In this document: piece after piece, positions 1 to 9,828 of the stretch
Position numbering within the stretch: the stretch's first letter is position 1
How the letters are laid out: each line of letters starts with the position of its first letter
NCBI GenBank assembly: GCA_005223085.1
Contig: NJBP01000040.1
Coordinates: forward strand, 1-20,864
Source of the DNA: Candidatus Aerophobetes bacterium Ae_b3b
GTDB lineage: Bacteria > Aerophobota > Aerophobia > Aerophobales > AE-B3A
Length of the DNA: 20,864 nucleotides
Reading direction: 5' to 3'
Notes under the pieces: model-generated
Databases searched by the model: none
What the model saw: the letters and a program-made list of their open reading frames with translations, nothing else
What the model was told of the DNA's origin: nothing
Made by a program: the position numbers and the translations under genes

Positions 1-1
1 A

Positions 2-1120
<1,119 letters not shown>

Positions 1121-1134
1121 CCAAGAAAAGAGCG

Positions 1135-2217
1135 ATGCATACGGTTACTTTGATCCCGGGTGATGGAATTGGTCCGGAAATTACTCAGGCTGCCCGACAT
1201 TGTCTGGAGGCTACCGGAGTAAAAATAAAATGGGAAGTAGTGCGCGCCGGAACTTCGGCCATGGAAAAGTATGGTAGTCCTCTTCCTTCTGAAGTTATTG
1301 AATCCATAAAACGAAATAAAGTAGCCTGGAAGGGTCCCATTACCACACCGGTTGGGGAAGGTTTTCGCAGTGTAAACGTTGCTTTACGAAAGAGTCTCAA
1401 TCTATATATGTGTCTTCGGCCCTATAAGTACTATCCAGGAGTGCGAGGTGGATTCCAAGATGTTGATTTGATCATTATTCGAGAGAATACAGAAGATTTA
1501 TATGCCGGAATCGAGTTTGAACATGACAAACCTGAAACAAAAAAGCTCATTGACTTTATCCACTCACTAAAGGGTGTCAAGATAAGTGATGATTCTGGGA
1601 TCAGCATCAAACCTATTTCTATCTTTGCTTCAAGAAGGATAGTTGAAACTGCCTTTCGCTATTGCCTTAAGAACAGTCGAAAAAAGGTAACCGCTGTTCA
1701 TAAGGCCAACATAATGAAGTTTAGTGATGGATTATTTTTGAAGGTAGCCAGAGAGGTTGCTAGTAGGTATGAAGGAAAAGTAGAGTTTGAAGAGAGATTG
1801 GTTGACAATATGTGCATGCAGCTTGTTCAGAAACCACAGAATTATGACGTTCTGGTACTGCCCAATCTTTATGGTGATATTATCTCTGATCTCTGTGCTG
1901 GCCTGGTGGGTGGATTGGGAGTAGCACCGGGAGCAAATATAGGGGATGAATATGCTGTATTTGAGCCTACCCATGGAAGTGCCCCCAAGTATAAAGGAAT
2001 GAATAAAGTCAATCCCACCGGGATGATTCTTTCCGGAGTAATGATGCTTAAGTTTCTGGGAGAAGAAAAAGCCGCTGATAGGCTGGAAAGAGCAGTAGCC
2101 GAAGTAATTCGGGAGGGAAATAAAGTGACCTATGACCTCAAAGCTCATCCTTGTGATCCTACTGCTGCCGGAACACAAGAGATGGCCCAAGTAATTATAG
2201 GGAAAATAAAAAATTAA
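1135..2217 (+). CDS. icd: Isocitrate dehydrogenase, short isocitrate/isopropylmalate dehydrogenase family form
   Basis: Cytoplasmic oxidative decarboxylation of isocitrate to 2-oxoglutarate. The 360-residue protein starts with the family motif [10 protein letters not shown]. The substrate loop RSVNVALR carries Ser79 and Asn81, the isocitrate-type signature rather than the isopropylmalate type. [15 protein letters not shown] follows, then Lys190 (VHKANIMKF), Asp225, and the metal aspartates in NLYGDIISD (248, 252). The coenzyme loop is [15 protein letters not shown]. Lys285, Tyr286, Val292 and Tyr333 match the residues that select NADP in the E. coli enzyme, although the protein has the short length usual for NAD-dependent members. 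The fifth NADP determinant (Arg395 in E. coli) is Ala here. It starts 14 nt after eno behind a weak AAAAGAG site. Isocitrate specificity is well supported; coenzyme preference is inference. Confidence 0.9.
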   Translation: MHTVTLIPGDGIGPEITQAARHCLEATGVKIKWEVVRAGTSAMEKYGSPLPSEVIESIKRNKVAWKGPITTPVGEGFRSVNVALRKSLNLYMCLRPYKYYPGVRGGFQDVDLIIIRENTEDLYAGIEFEHDKPETKKLIDFIHSLKGVKISDDSGISIKPISIFASRRIVETAFRYCLKNSRKKVTAVHKANIMKFSDGLFLKVAREVASRYEGKVEFEERLVDNMCMQLVQKPQNYDVLVLPNLYGDIISDLCAGLVGGLGVAPGANIGDEYAVFEPTHGSAPKYKGMNKVNPTGMILSGVMMLKFLGEEKAADRLERAVAEVIREGNKVTYDLKAHPCDPTAAGTQEMAQVIIGKIKN

Positions 2218-2231
2218 AGAGAAAATAAGAC

Positions 2232-2259
2232 TTGCTTTTTTGTATTTTTGTGCTAGAAT
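2232..2259 (+). promoter_or_regulatory. Predicted sigma70-type promoter for ftsH
   Basis: In the 102-nt gap after icd there is TTGCTT (2232-2237), a 16-nt spacer, and TAGAAT (2254-2259) preceded by TGC, which makes an extended -10 (TGnTAGAAT). The -35 matches only its first three bases, but the extended -10 compensates. It lies 60 nt upstream of the ftsH start. Seen by pattern only. Confidence 0.55.
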
Positions 2260-2283
2260 AAAAGCAGTGGCAAAACGTGGAAC

Positions 2284-2299
2284 TTAATCTTAAGATTAA
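2284..2299. promoter_or_regulatory. Perfect 16-bp palindrome between promoter and ribosome binding site of ftsH
   Basis: TTAATCTTAAGATTAA reads identically on both strands. It lies 25 nt downstream of the predicted -10 box and just before the AAGGAG ribosome binding site (2303-2308), where an operator for a dimeric repressor would act. It is AT-rich, so chance is possible; no regulator can be named. Confidence 0.35.
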
Positions 2300-2319
2300 A
2301 ATAAGGAGAAGAAGTTAAG

Positions 2320-4290
2320 ATGGATGGTCGAGTCCCAAAGCAACCCATAAAGAAGAAAAAGCAATCGATACCAAAGAAAAAGCAATCTATACAGAAGAAT
2401 AAGTTTAGCCGGAACCTGTTTCTTCTTTTCATTATATTTGTGGTGGTTATCTCCCTTTTCAATTTCATTCGTCTAGGCTCCAGTGTTAAGGAGACTGAGC
2501 TTTCCTATTCCCAGTTTATGGAAATGGTGGAATCACAGCGGATAACCAAGGTTACTATCAGGGGACATATCATAAGAGGGGAGCTGGGTACAAATATGCC
2601 ATTTAAGACCTATGCACCAGAAGACCCTGAGTTAATTAAAATCCTGCGGCAAAACGGGGTGGAGATTCAAGCTGCTCCTGAAAGTTCCCCTTGGTTATTG
2701 AATGTACTGGGGGGACTTTTGCCTATTCTGATATTTGTGGTTATCTGGATCTATATTATGAGACAGATGCGTATAACCGGGAGTAAAGCTCTTTCCTTTG
2801 GGAAAAGTAGAGCCAAACTTGCTTCCAAAGACACGGTTAAAGTTACTTTTAACGATGTTGCTGGTGCAGAAGAAGCCAAGGAAGAGTTAAAGGAGATAAT
2901 CGAGTTTCTAAAAAATCCTCAGAAATTTCAGAAGCTGGGAGCGAAGATTCCTAAAGGGGTAATTGTAGTTGGACCTCCTGGCTGTGGAAAAACTCTTCTG
3001 GCTAGAGCTGTAGCCGGAGAAGCCGGCGTTCCTTTCTTGAGCATTAGTGGGTCAGATTTTGTGGAGATGTTTGTAGGAGTGGGAGCAGCGAGGGTAAGAG
3101 ATCTGTTTGAGCAGGGAAGGAGAAACGCTCCCTGTATTATCTTTATTGATGAGTTAGATGCCGTGGGAAGGCAGAGATTCGCTGGTATTGGGGGAGGACA
3201 TGATGAAAAAGAACAGACTTTGAATCAACTATTGGTGGAGCTGGATGGCTTTAGCCCTCGTAAGGGAGTGATAATAATGGGGGCCACTAATCGCCCGGAT
3301 GTTCTGGACGTGGCTCTTCTTCGACCGGGAAGATTCGATAGAAGAATTAGCATCAATATCCCCGATATAAGGGAAAGAGAAGATATTCTTGCCCTTCATA
3401 TGAGGAATAAACCCATTGCCAAAGAGGTGAATATTAAGGTTCTTGCTCGCAGAACCCCTGGATTTGTGGGTTCAGATATAGAGAATTTGGTTAATGAGGC
3501 ATCTTTGTTAGCAGCAAGAAGAAACAAGGATAGCATCGGTATGGTGGAATTGGAGGAAGCCATTGACCGAGTAATTGCTGGGCCAGAAAAAAAATCAAGA
3601 ATTATGCGGGAAAAAGAAAAAAGAATTATTGCCTATCATGAAAGCGGCCACACTGTGGTAGGTAATCTCCTCCCCCATGCTGATCCGATCCACAAGGTTT
3701 CCATTATCCCCCGTGGATCGGTAGCATTAGGATATACTTTGCAGTTGCCTGTTGAGGATAGATATCTGGCAACTAAATCAGAACTGCTGGATAAGCTCAG
3801 TGTTCTTCTTGCTGGACGTGCCAGCGAAGAGCTCATTTTCAAAGAGGTTAGTACCGGGGCTCAAAATGACCTCGAACAGGCCACTCACGTTGTAAGAAAG
3901 ATGGTCTGCGATTATGGAATGAGCGAAAAATTAGGTCCGGTCGCTCTAGGAAAGGGAAATGCTGAAGTTTTTCTGGGGCGAGACTTTCTTAAAGAGAAAA
4001 ACTATAGCGAGGAGTTAGCCTTTGATATAGACAAAGAGATTCATCGGATAATACAGGAGTCTTATGACCGGGCACTTAGAATCTTAAGGGAGCATAAGGG
4101 TAAACTCATACGATTAGCCGAAAAGCTGGAGGAACAGGAGGTATTGGGAGAAGAGGATATAAAAGAAGTTCTGGGAGAAAAAATAACAGAAAAGATCCCA
4201 GGAGAAAAAAAGATAAGAAGAAATAGGACAAAGTTGGTGCTTAAAAAGGCAAATGCGCATAAATCCTCGAGTTCTAATCCTGAGAAATGA
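2320..4290 (+). CDS. ftsH: ATP-dependent zinc metalloprotease FtsH
   Basis: Membrane-anchored hexameric AAA+ protease that degrades damaged membrane proteins and regulatory proteins. The 656 residues are laid out as in the family: a lysine-rich cytoplasmic N-tail (1-29), transmembrane helix about 32-50, a periplasmic domain, a second helix about 125-147, then the AAA domain with Walker A GPPGCGKT (218-225), Walker B IIFIDELD (273-280) and second region of homology [10 protein letters not shown]...RPGRFDR (321-341). The protease domain has the zinc motif HESGH (440-444) and the third ligand Asp517 in NDLEQAT. Two common residues differ: Cys for Thr in Walker A and Ser for Ala in HEAGH; neither removes a catalytic group. 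The N-tail holds a short internal repeat, KKKQSI twice. AAGGAG precedes the ATG. The 3' end overlaps folP by 38 nt. Confidence 0.97.
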   Translation: MDGRVPKQPIKKKKQSIPKKKQSIQKNKFSRNLFLLFIIFVVVISLFNFIRLGSSVKETELSYSQFMEMVESQRITKVTIRGHIIRGELGTNMPFKTYAPEDPELIKILRQNGVEIQAAPESSPWLLNVLGGLLPILIFVVIWIYIMRQMRITGSKALSFGKSRAKLASKDTVKVTFNDVAGAEEAKEELKEIIEFLKNPQKFQKLGAKIPKGVIVVGPPGCGKTLLARAVAGEAGVPFLSISGSDFVEMFVGVGAARVRDLFEQGRRNAPCIIFIDELDAVGRQRFAGIGGGHDEKEQTLNQLLVELDGFSPRKGVIIMGATNRPDVLDVALLRPGRFDRRISINIPDIREREDILALHMRNKPIAKEVNIKVLARRTPGFVGSDIENLVNEASLLAARRNKDSIGMVELEEAIDRVIAGPEKKSRIMREKEKRIIAYHESGHTVVGNLLPHADPIHKVSIIPRGSVALGYTLQLPVEDRYLATKSELLDKLSVLLAGRASEELIFKEVSTGAQNDLEQATHVVRKMVCDYGMSEKLGPVALGKGNAEVFLGRDFLKEKNYSEELAFDIDKEIHRIIQESYDRALRILREHKGKLIRLAEKLEEQEVLGEEDIKEVLGEKITEKIPGEKKIRRNRTKLVLKKANAHKSSSSNPEK

Positions 4291-5455
4291 AAGAGGTGTC
4301 AAAGACGAGCTAAAGAAGATAGGAGTTAGTCAGGAAGCGGTAAAAATTCTTGCCCCCAAGGCCTTCCATTATCTAATTAAAATAGAGGGAATTCCCTCCC
4401 CAACTGCCAACCTTCTTAAACAGGAGATGCTTTCCGTGATGGCCGATGCAGCCATCTCAAAGGAGGTAGCCTCTTTCACCTCTAAAAAAAGCGGTGTTTT
4501 ACTTATAGGTACTGAGGCACAGTTAAAAAAAGTTCTTCCTCGATTAAATAGACAGCCCTTTAATCTACCCGAGGTTTCCCAAAAACTGGCTGAGCTTCTC
4601 AAAAACTTTAAAAAGGGTAAATTCGTTCTTTCTTTTAAAGAGAAAAAAATGGATTTGACTAGAAAAGTGGCAGTGATGGGAGTATTGAACCTAACCCCGG
4701 ATTCATTTTATAATGGAGGAAAATATACTACCCAGGCCCGGGCCTTGAGGAAAGTGGAAGAAATGGTTAAGGAGGGCGCTGATTTGATTGATGTGGGGGG
4801 AGAGTCTACTCGCCCAGGAGCAAAAGAGGTGGGGATAGAAGAGGAGATAAGAAGAGTCATCCCTGTTATAAGTAAAATAAGGGAGCTCTTTGAGATACCT
4901 GTTTCCATTGATACTTACAGGGCAAAAGTAGCAAAATCGGCTCTGGAAGCAGGGGTAGACATGGTTAACGATATAAGCGGTTTAAGATTCGATCCCGGGT
5001 TAAAAGAGGTAGTCGCCCGGTTTGGGGCAGCAGTGGTATTGATGCACATAAAGGGAACTCCGCGAGATATGCAGAGTAATCCCCGATATGAATCTTTAAT
5101 GGGGGAGATAATCTCCTACCTCTCAGATAGTATAAGATTAGCTCAAAAAGCCGGGATAGATCTAGAGAAAATAATTGTTGACCCGGGGATTGGCTTTGGT
5201 AAAACCCCCGAACATAATCTTCAGATTTTAAACCATCTGGGGGAGCTGAGGAGTTTAGGCAGGCCCATTTTAATTGGTGTCTCTCGGAAATCCTTTATTG
5301 GAGCCATCTTAAAGCTACCTTTAGAAGAGCGGTTGGAGGGTAGTCTGGCGGCGGCATGTTTAGCGCTGATGCAAGGGGCAAAAATTATAAGGACTCACGA
5401 CGTAAAACCCACACGCCGGGCAGTAGATCTAACCCAGGCTATTATCCAGAGCTAG
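4253..5455 (+). CDS. folP: Dihydropteroate synthase with N-terminal extension
   Basis: Condenses 6-hydroxymethyl-7,8-dihydropterin pyrophosphate with p-aminobenzoate in folate synthesis. The 400 residues divide into an extra N-terminal domain of about 135 residues, containing the stretches KIGVSQEAVKILAPKA and NLLKQEMLSV that I recall from many clostridial and thermophile homologues, and a TIM barrel with all DHPS loops. These are NLTPDSF (146-152), GESTRPG (183-189), SID (218-220), NDISG (239-243), MHIKGTP (264-270), DPGIGFGK (310-317), SRKSF (344-348) and RTHD (380-383). The start lies inside ftsH; the extension motif begins soon after it, which supports the 38-nt overlap and coupled translation. 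Lys appears in MHIKGTP where Arg is common, and Tyr-Asn replaces Ser-Asp in the PDSFSDGG loop. Confidence 0.95.
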   Translation: MRINPRVLILRNERGVKDELKKIGVSQEAVKILAPKAFHYLIKIEGIPSPTANLLKQEMLSVMADAAISKEVASFTSKKSGVLLIGTEAQLKKVLPRLNRQPFNLPEVSQKLAELLKNFKKGKFVLSFKEKKMDLTRKVAVMGVLNLTPDSFYNGGKYTTQARALRKVEEMVKEGADLIDVGGESTRPGAKEVGIEEEIRRVIPVISKIRELFEIPVSIDTYRAKVAKSALEAGVDMVNDISGLRFDPGLKEVVARFGAAVVLMHIKGTPRDMQSNPRYESLMGEIISYLSDSIRLAQKAGIDLEKIIVDPGIGFGKTPEHNLQILNHLGELRSLGRPILIGVSRKSFIGAILKLPLEERLEGSLAAACLALMQGAKIIRTHDVKPTRRAVDLTQAIIQS

Positions 5456-5466
5456 AGGTATAATCA

Positions 5467-5946
5467 ATGATTGTTTTAGGGGTTGATCCTGGTACGGCTG
5501 CCACTGGATATGGATTAATCAACACCGGAAAAAATCCTGAGATGATAGAGTGTGATTGCATATATACCTCATCCCAGATGGAAATGGCGGACCGTTTAAA
5601 AATCATTTACCAGAAAATGGGTGAGATCATCCACAGATTCCATCCAAAAGAGGTGGCTATCGAACAGATTTATTTCAGTAAAAACAGCAAAACAGCACTA
5701 TCCATCGGACAGGCACGAGGTGTAATTATGTTAGCCGCCTCTAATGAAGGAATTAGGGTTTTCAATTATAGTCCGTTAGAGGTTAAGCAAACTATAACCG
5801 GATACGGACGAGCAACCAAACATCAGATTCAACATATGGTTAAGGATTTACTTCATTTATCTTGTGTTCCGAGATCCACTGATTCCGCTGATGCTCTTGC
5901 GGTGGCCCTTTGTCATTATTATTCTAGAAGATTTAGCGAATACTGA
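5467..5946 (+). CDS. ruvC: Crossover junction endodeoxyribonuclease RuvC
   Basis: Dimeric nuclease that resolves Holliday junctions with RuvAB during recombinational repair. The length of 159 residues is normal. The RNase H-like acidic catalytic set is present: Asp7 (GVDPGTAATG), Glu66 (VAIEQIYF), and Asp139 and Asp142 in TDSADALAVALCH. The conserved SIGQARGV and YSPLEVKQTITGYGRATK segments are also there. It starts 11 nt after folP behind AGAGGT and is followed after 19 nt by thrC. The usual partners ruvA and ruvB are not in this window, so ruvC has been separated from them in this genome. Confidence 0.96.
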   Translation: MIVLGVDPGTAATGYGLINTGKNPEMIECDCIYTSSQMEMADRLKIIYQKMGEIIHRFHPKEVAIEQIYFSKNSKTALSIGQARGVIMLAASNEGIRVFNYSPLEVKQTITGYGRATKHQIQHMVKDLLHLSCVPRSTDSADALAVALCHYYSRRFSEY

Positions 5947-5965
5947 CAATTTTTTTGGAGGATTT

Positions 5966-7228
5966 ATGATACTACGGTGCATCGAATGCGGAAGAAATTA
6001 TCCAGTAAATGACGTCAGATATAGGTGTGATTGTGGAGATTTATTGGAGGTAGTGCATGATACAGAATCGCTTCGAGGCAAGATTTCTCGAAAGACTTTT
6101 GACCAAAGATTATCCACCAGAGAATTTCCTTATAATTCTGGTGTCTGGAGGTATAAGGAGCTAATATTAGATATAGACAATAAATTCATTGTTTCCCGAC
6201 CGGAAGGAAATACCAATTTATACTCTGCCGAAAAAGTGGGAGAATGGGTCGGTGTTAAGCACCTATGGCTAAAGCATGAAGGAGAAAACCCTACTGCATC
6301 TTTTAAAGATAGAGGAATGACCACTGGAATTACTGTGGCAAAGATGATGGGATTTAAAAAGGTTGCTTGTGCCTCTACCGGAAATACTTCTGCTTCCATG
6401 GCTGCCTATGCTGCCATGGCTGGTATAAAAGCCATTGTCTTTATCCCTCAGGGCAAAATTGCCTTTGGCAAATTAGCCCAGTCCCTTGCCTATGGGGCAA
6501 AAACCTTGCAGATAAAAGGTGATTTTGATGATTCTATGAACCTGGTTGAAAAGATCTGTGGCCAACTAAAGATATATTTACTGAACTCAATTAACCCCTT
6601 TAGAATTGAAGGGCAGAAGAGCATCGGCTTTGAGGTTTTACAACAATTAAAGTGGCAAGTCCCTGATTGGTTTGTCTTACCCGGTGGTAATCTCGGGAAT
6701 AATTCTGCTTTGAGCAAGGGTCTTAAAGAATTATACGAAATCGGATTAATTAGTCGAGTCCCCAGGATAGCGGTGATACAGGCTCATGGGGCGAATCCCC
6801 TTTATAGAATGTGGAAGAAAAAAACCTCCTTTAAACCGGTTCAGCCAGTCACGATTGCTACTGCCGTAAAAATTGGAAATCCCATTAGCTGGAAGAAATC
6901 AATCAGGGGAATTGAATGGAGTAGGGGAGTGGTAGAAGAAGTTAGCGAACAGCAAATAATGGACGCCAAGGCTATGGTTGACCAGGCCGGAATTGGAGCT
7001 GAGCCAGCCTCCTGCTGTAGTGTGGCTGGAATCAAGAAGTTAGTCAGGTCCGGCATCATTCACAAGGAAGATAAGGTGGTGGCTATTCTAACGGGAAGCC
7101 TTTTAAAAGACCCCGATGCCGTAGTTAATTATCATCTGGGCAAGCTAAAGGGGATTGAATCTACTTATGCCAATCGGCCAATTCAAATTGAAGCCAGCCT
7201 GGAGGCCATTAGAAAGGCCTTAGATTAA
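5966..7228 (+). CDS. thrC: Threonine synthase
   Basis: PLP-dependent enzyme that converts O-phosphohomoserine to threonine. The 420 residues start with a small zinc-ribbon-like segment (Cys5, Cys8, Cys21, Cys23). The PLP lysine, Lys114, follows in NPTASFKDRG, then STGNTSASMAAYAA and the phosphate-binding PGGNLGNNSA. I place the start at 5966, where GGAGG sits 5 nt upstream and the cysteine pair begins at residue 5. An in-frame upstream start at 5864 would overlap ruvC by 83 nt and add 34 residues that look non-native. The next gene is a phosphoglycerate-mutase-family protein proposed elsewhere to be a homoserine kinase, which would supply this enzyme's substrate. Confidence 0.95.
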   Translation: MILRCIECGRNYPVNDVRYRCDCGDLLEVVHDTESLRGKISRKTFDQRLSTREFPYNSGVWRYKELILDIDNKFIVSRPEGNTNLYSAEKVGEWVGVKHLWLKHEGENPTASFKDRGMTTGITVAKMMGFKKVACASTGNTSASMAAYAAMAGIKAIVFIPQGKIAFGKLAQSLAYGAKTLQIKGDFDDSMNLVEKICGQLKIYLLNSINPFRIEGQKSIGFEVLQQLKWQVPDWFVLPGGNLGNNSALSKGLKELYEIGLISRVPRIAVIQAHGANPLYRMWKKKTSFKPVQPVTIATAVKIGNPISWKKSIRGIEWSRGVVEEVSEQQIMDAKAMVDQAGIGAEPASCCSVAGIKKLVRSGIIHKEDKVVAILTGSLLKDPDAVVNYHLGKLKGIESTYANRPIQIEASLEAIRKALD

Positions 7229-7235
7229 ATCATAT

Positions 7236-7362
7236 TTAACCGCAGAACACGCCGAGAACGCTGAGAATCGGGAAAATTAGTGAAACGAATCTCTGATGCT
7301 CACATTTTATTAAGTTTTTCTTTTCAATTAGTCTCGGCGCACTCTGTGATCTCTGCGGTGAA
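7236..7362. repeat. Imperfect long inverted repeat between thrC and the mutase-like gene
   Basis: The left arm (7236-7266) begins TTAACCGCAG and the right arm (7332-7362) ends CTGCGGTGAA. Aligned without gaps, the left arm and the reverse complement of the right agree at about 22 of 31 positions, with a 65-nt AT-richer centre. The arms carry a CGCAGAG/GCCGAGA-like texture that resembles the dispersed ACCGCAGAGA-type repeats I recall from many environmental bacterial genomes. No T-run follows, so it is not a classical terminator. Confidence 0.6.
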
Positions 7363-7371
7363 TAATTACAA

Positions 7372-8592
7372 ATGAAGTCTATAATATTTGTGGGAGATGG
7401 GATGGCCGATTATCCTTTGCCAGAGTTGGGCGGCAAGACTCCTTTAGAGGTAGCCAGTACTCCTTGGATGGACTGGTTAGCCCGGAGGGGGAGATGTGGA
7501 AGGCTGATTACCATCCCCGAGGGAATGTCTACTGGCTCAGCAGTGGCTAATCTGAGTATCTTAGGTTATGATCCTAGAATTCACTTCCAGGGAAGGGGCG
7601 TCCTGGAGGCAGCCAGTATGGGCATCAAGTTAAATCTCCAAGATGTTGTCTTCCGATGTAACACTATCTGTGCGGAGAATAACAAGATAAAGAATCACTC
7701 CGGTGGCCACATTACCACTCAGGAGGCGGCTGAATTGATGAGGACGATTGATCAGGAGTTAGGAAGTGATCATATCAAATTTTATCCTGGCGTTAGTTAC
7801 CGACATCTGTTGGTTTTAAAAGGGGGAAAGTTCTCAGCCAATGTTGAATGCACCCCGCCTCATGACGTTTTAGGTATACCAATAGACAGAGTATTGGTCA
7901 GGGCAAAAGATGCCCAGTCTAAGAAGACTGCCCAGCTTCTTAATAAGTTGATTCTTGATTCTGCCAGTATTCTTGAACAGCATCCAGTTAATGTGAAAAG
8001 GAATCACCAAGGGAAGGACATGGCAAATGTGATCTGGCCCTGGTCCCCCGGTAAAAAGCCGGTGATGAAGACACTTCAGGAAAGATTCGGGATAAAGGGA
8101 GCGGTAATATCGGCAGTCAACCTGATCAAGGGACTTGGAGTTTATGCCGGCTTTGGCATTATGCAAGTAAAGGGAGCAACTGGGCTATATAACACGAATT
8201 ATGAGGGAAAGGCTGATGCTTCTCTTGCGGCTTTAGAAAAATACGATCTTGTTTTTGTTCATGTTGAGGCAAGTGACGAGGCTGGCCACGAAGGCAATGT
8301 TAATCTAAAAATTAAAACTATCGAGTATTTTGATCAGAGATTAGTGGGCAGAGTTTTAGGTGGCATTCACGAGAAAGTACGTATTGCCTTATTGCCGGAT
8401 CATCTTACTCCGATTGCGGTAAGAACACACGTTGCTGACCCGGTTCCTTTTTTAATATACGATCCTGAAAAAACGGGTGATGAGGTTAGAGAGTTCAACG
8501 AATCATCCTGCGGTGAAGGAAGCCTGGGTTTACTAGAGGGAGATAGGTTTATTAAAAGGGTTTTGGGTATAGAAGATCAAATTCTCACCTAA
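7372..8592 (+). CDS. Archaeal-type cofactor-independent phosphoglycerate mutase family protein; possible homoserine kinase
   Basis: Member of the alkaline-phosphatase superfamily branch of archaeal-type 2,3-bisphosphoglycerate-independent phosphoglycerate mutases; 406 residues, normal length. Metal and nucleophile motifs are visible: FVGDGMAD (Asp9), EGMSTGSAVANLSILGYDP with the probable phosphoserine at Ser56, HVEASDEAGHEGN, and LLPDHLTP near the C-terminus. One subgroup (TIGR02535, as I recall it) is proposed to be a non-orthologous homoserine kinase because it neighbours threonine genes. Here the gene directly follows thrC, which fits that proposal. Against it, enolase is also in the window, so a glycolytic mutase role remains possible. 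The family is certain; the substrate is not. The radical SAM gene starts 1 nt after its stop codon. Confidence 0.88.
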   Translation: MKSIIFVGDGMADYPLPELGGKTPLEVASTPWMDWLARRGRCGRLITIPEGMSTGSAVANLSILGYDPRIHFQGRGVLEAASMGIKLNLQDVVFRCNTICAENNKIKNHSGGHITTQEAAELMRTIDQELGSDHIKFYPGVSYRHLLVLKGGKFSANVECTPPHDVLGIPIDRVLVRAKDAQSKKTAQLLNKLILDSASILEQHPVNVKRNHQGKDMANVIWPWSPGKKPVMKTLQERFGIKGAVISAVNLIKGLGVYAGFGIMQVKGATGLYNTNYEGKADASLAALEKYDLVFVHVEASDEAGHEGNVNLKIKTIEYFDQRLVGRVLGGIHEKVRIALLPDHLTPIAVRTHVADPVPFLIYDPEKTGDEVREFNESSCGEGSLGLLEGDRFIKRVLGIEDQILT

Positions 8593-8593
8593 G

Positions 8594-9757
8594 ATGAAAA
8601 TTCTCGTCCATAAGAGAGAATACGAGGTAATTGAGTCACCTCAACCACATATCCTCGTTCCCACCAGAAAGCAGCTCCACGGCTGGTGGCCGGGAAAGAG
8701 AGAATGTACTTCGGAGCGAATGCTCATTAACCCCTATAATGGGTGTGGTATAGGCTGCTTTTTCTGCTACGCTCGGGCCTTTCCTGGATATTTCCGTACT
8801 TTTCGAGACTCCGGTGTAATTACGGTAGCCAAGGATTTTGATCAGGTAGTAGCCGAGCAACTGGATTCCATAGATATTGCTGCCTGCGGGTATCTGAGCC
8901 CGGTTACCGACCCATTCCAATCCTTGAATGTCAAATATCACCTTTCAGAGAAGATAATCAGGGTCTTTGTTGAAAGGAACATTCCTATCGAGTTCATTAC
9001 CAAAGCTCCCATTCCTGAGGAGGTTATCGATCTTATAAAGCAGCAGTCCCATTCCTTCGGGCAAGTTTCCATTCTTACTCTTAAGGAGGATTTAAGAAAG
9101 ATTCTGGTTCCTCGGGGTGCCTCTACAGATCTTTTATTGCAAAATCTAGAGAAATTGACCCAGGAGGGAATTTTTGCTGTCTGCCGCATTGATCCGATCT
9201 TTCCTTACGTTACTGATAAGATAAAAGAGTTGGTGGAGTTGATTGAGAGGATAAAATCCCATGGAGTTAGCCATATTGTGACCAGCATCCTGGATATTCC
9301 TCAAAAAACTAAAAGAGATGTTTTCTCGACGATAAAAAAATATTTTGGAGTGGCCATGGAATGGGATTATCAAAGACTTTATCGAGAAAACATCGATGGG
9401 TATCTCAATGCCGATATAAGTTATCGAAAAAGAATTTTTGATGGACTGCGCAATGCGTGTGAGAGGAAAAATTTAACCTTTGCTCTCTGCATGGAATACG
9501 AGATCGAAAAGGGAGAAATTATCGGTCTAAATCAGGAGTTTATGAGTTCTCGCAACTGCGAAGGAATTGATATTCCTCTCTATAAAAGAGAAGGAAAAAA
9601 GTTCTACCCAGCAGTTGATTGCGCCGGGGACTGCTTATATTGCACCGATCCTCGATGTGGTATCGAAGACCTTGCTATGGGATGTGAAGGATCCAGGAAA
9701 GACTGGCGGCTTAAGGATTATCGGCGATGGTCAAAGGAACATATTGAGGGGGGATAG
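8594..9757 (+). CDS. Radical SAM protein, spore-photolyase-like (COG1533) type, with C-terminal cysteine cluster
   Basis: The 387-residue protein has the radical SAM cluster motif CX3CX2C at Cys51, Cys55 and Cys58 (GCGIGCFFCYARAF). The TIM-barrel landmarks of the SPL-like group follow: LSPVTDPFQSL, EFITKAPIP and CRIDPIFPYVTD. The C-terminus holds a second CX3CX2C (Cys343, Cys347, Cys350) plus Cys355 and Cys364, which could bind an auxiliary iron-sulfur cluster. No substrate can be assigned; DNA photoproduct repair is only one possibility in this broad group. It begins 1 nt after the preceding stop with no clear ribosome binding site, suggesting translational coupling. Its last 14 nt form the left arm of a hairpin. 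Confidence 0.87.
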   Translation: MKILVHKREYEVIESPQPHILVPTRKQLHGWWPGKRECTSERMLINPYNGCGIGCFFCYARAFPGYFRTFRDSGVITVAKDFDQVVAEQLDSIDIAACGYLSPVTDPFQSLNVKYHLSEKIIRVFVERNIPIEFITKAPIPEEVIDLIKQQSHSFGQVSILTLKEDLRKILVPRGASTDLLLQNLEKLTQEGIFAVCRIDPIFPYVTDKIKELVELIERIKSHGVSHIVTSILDIPQKTKRDVFSTIKKYFGVAMEWDYQRLYRENIDGYLNADISYRKRIFDGLRNACERKNLTFALCMEYEIEKGEIIGLNQEFMSSRNCEGIDIPLYKREGKKFYPAVDCAGDCLYCTDPRCGIEDLAMGCEGSRKDWRLKDYRRWSKEHIEGG

Positions 9758-9791
9758 GGCTTAGCCGATTCCTTCGGAATGTCCCCCTCAA
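9744..9791 (+). repeat. Nested stem-loop at the 3' end of the radical SAM gene
   Basis: TTGAGGGGG near 9744 pairs with CCCCCTCAA ending at 9791, giving an outer stem of 9-10 bp with one bulged G. A second small hairpin, ATTCC-TTC-GGAAT (9768-9780), lies inside. There is no T-tract after it, so a Rho-independent terminator is unlikely. It may protect the mRNA end or mark a repeat or insertion boundary, because a truncated gene begins directly downstream. Confidence 0.6.
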
Positions 9792-9828
9792 CGGCCCGAT
9801 CTCCTACAAGTAAGAGTTCATATTATAG

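Noticed and set aside
5864-5965. Upstream in-frame extension of threonine synthase
   Set aside because: It overlaps ruvC, adds 34 residues with no family likeness, and the GGAGG site clearly sets the start at 5966.
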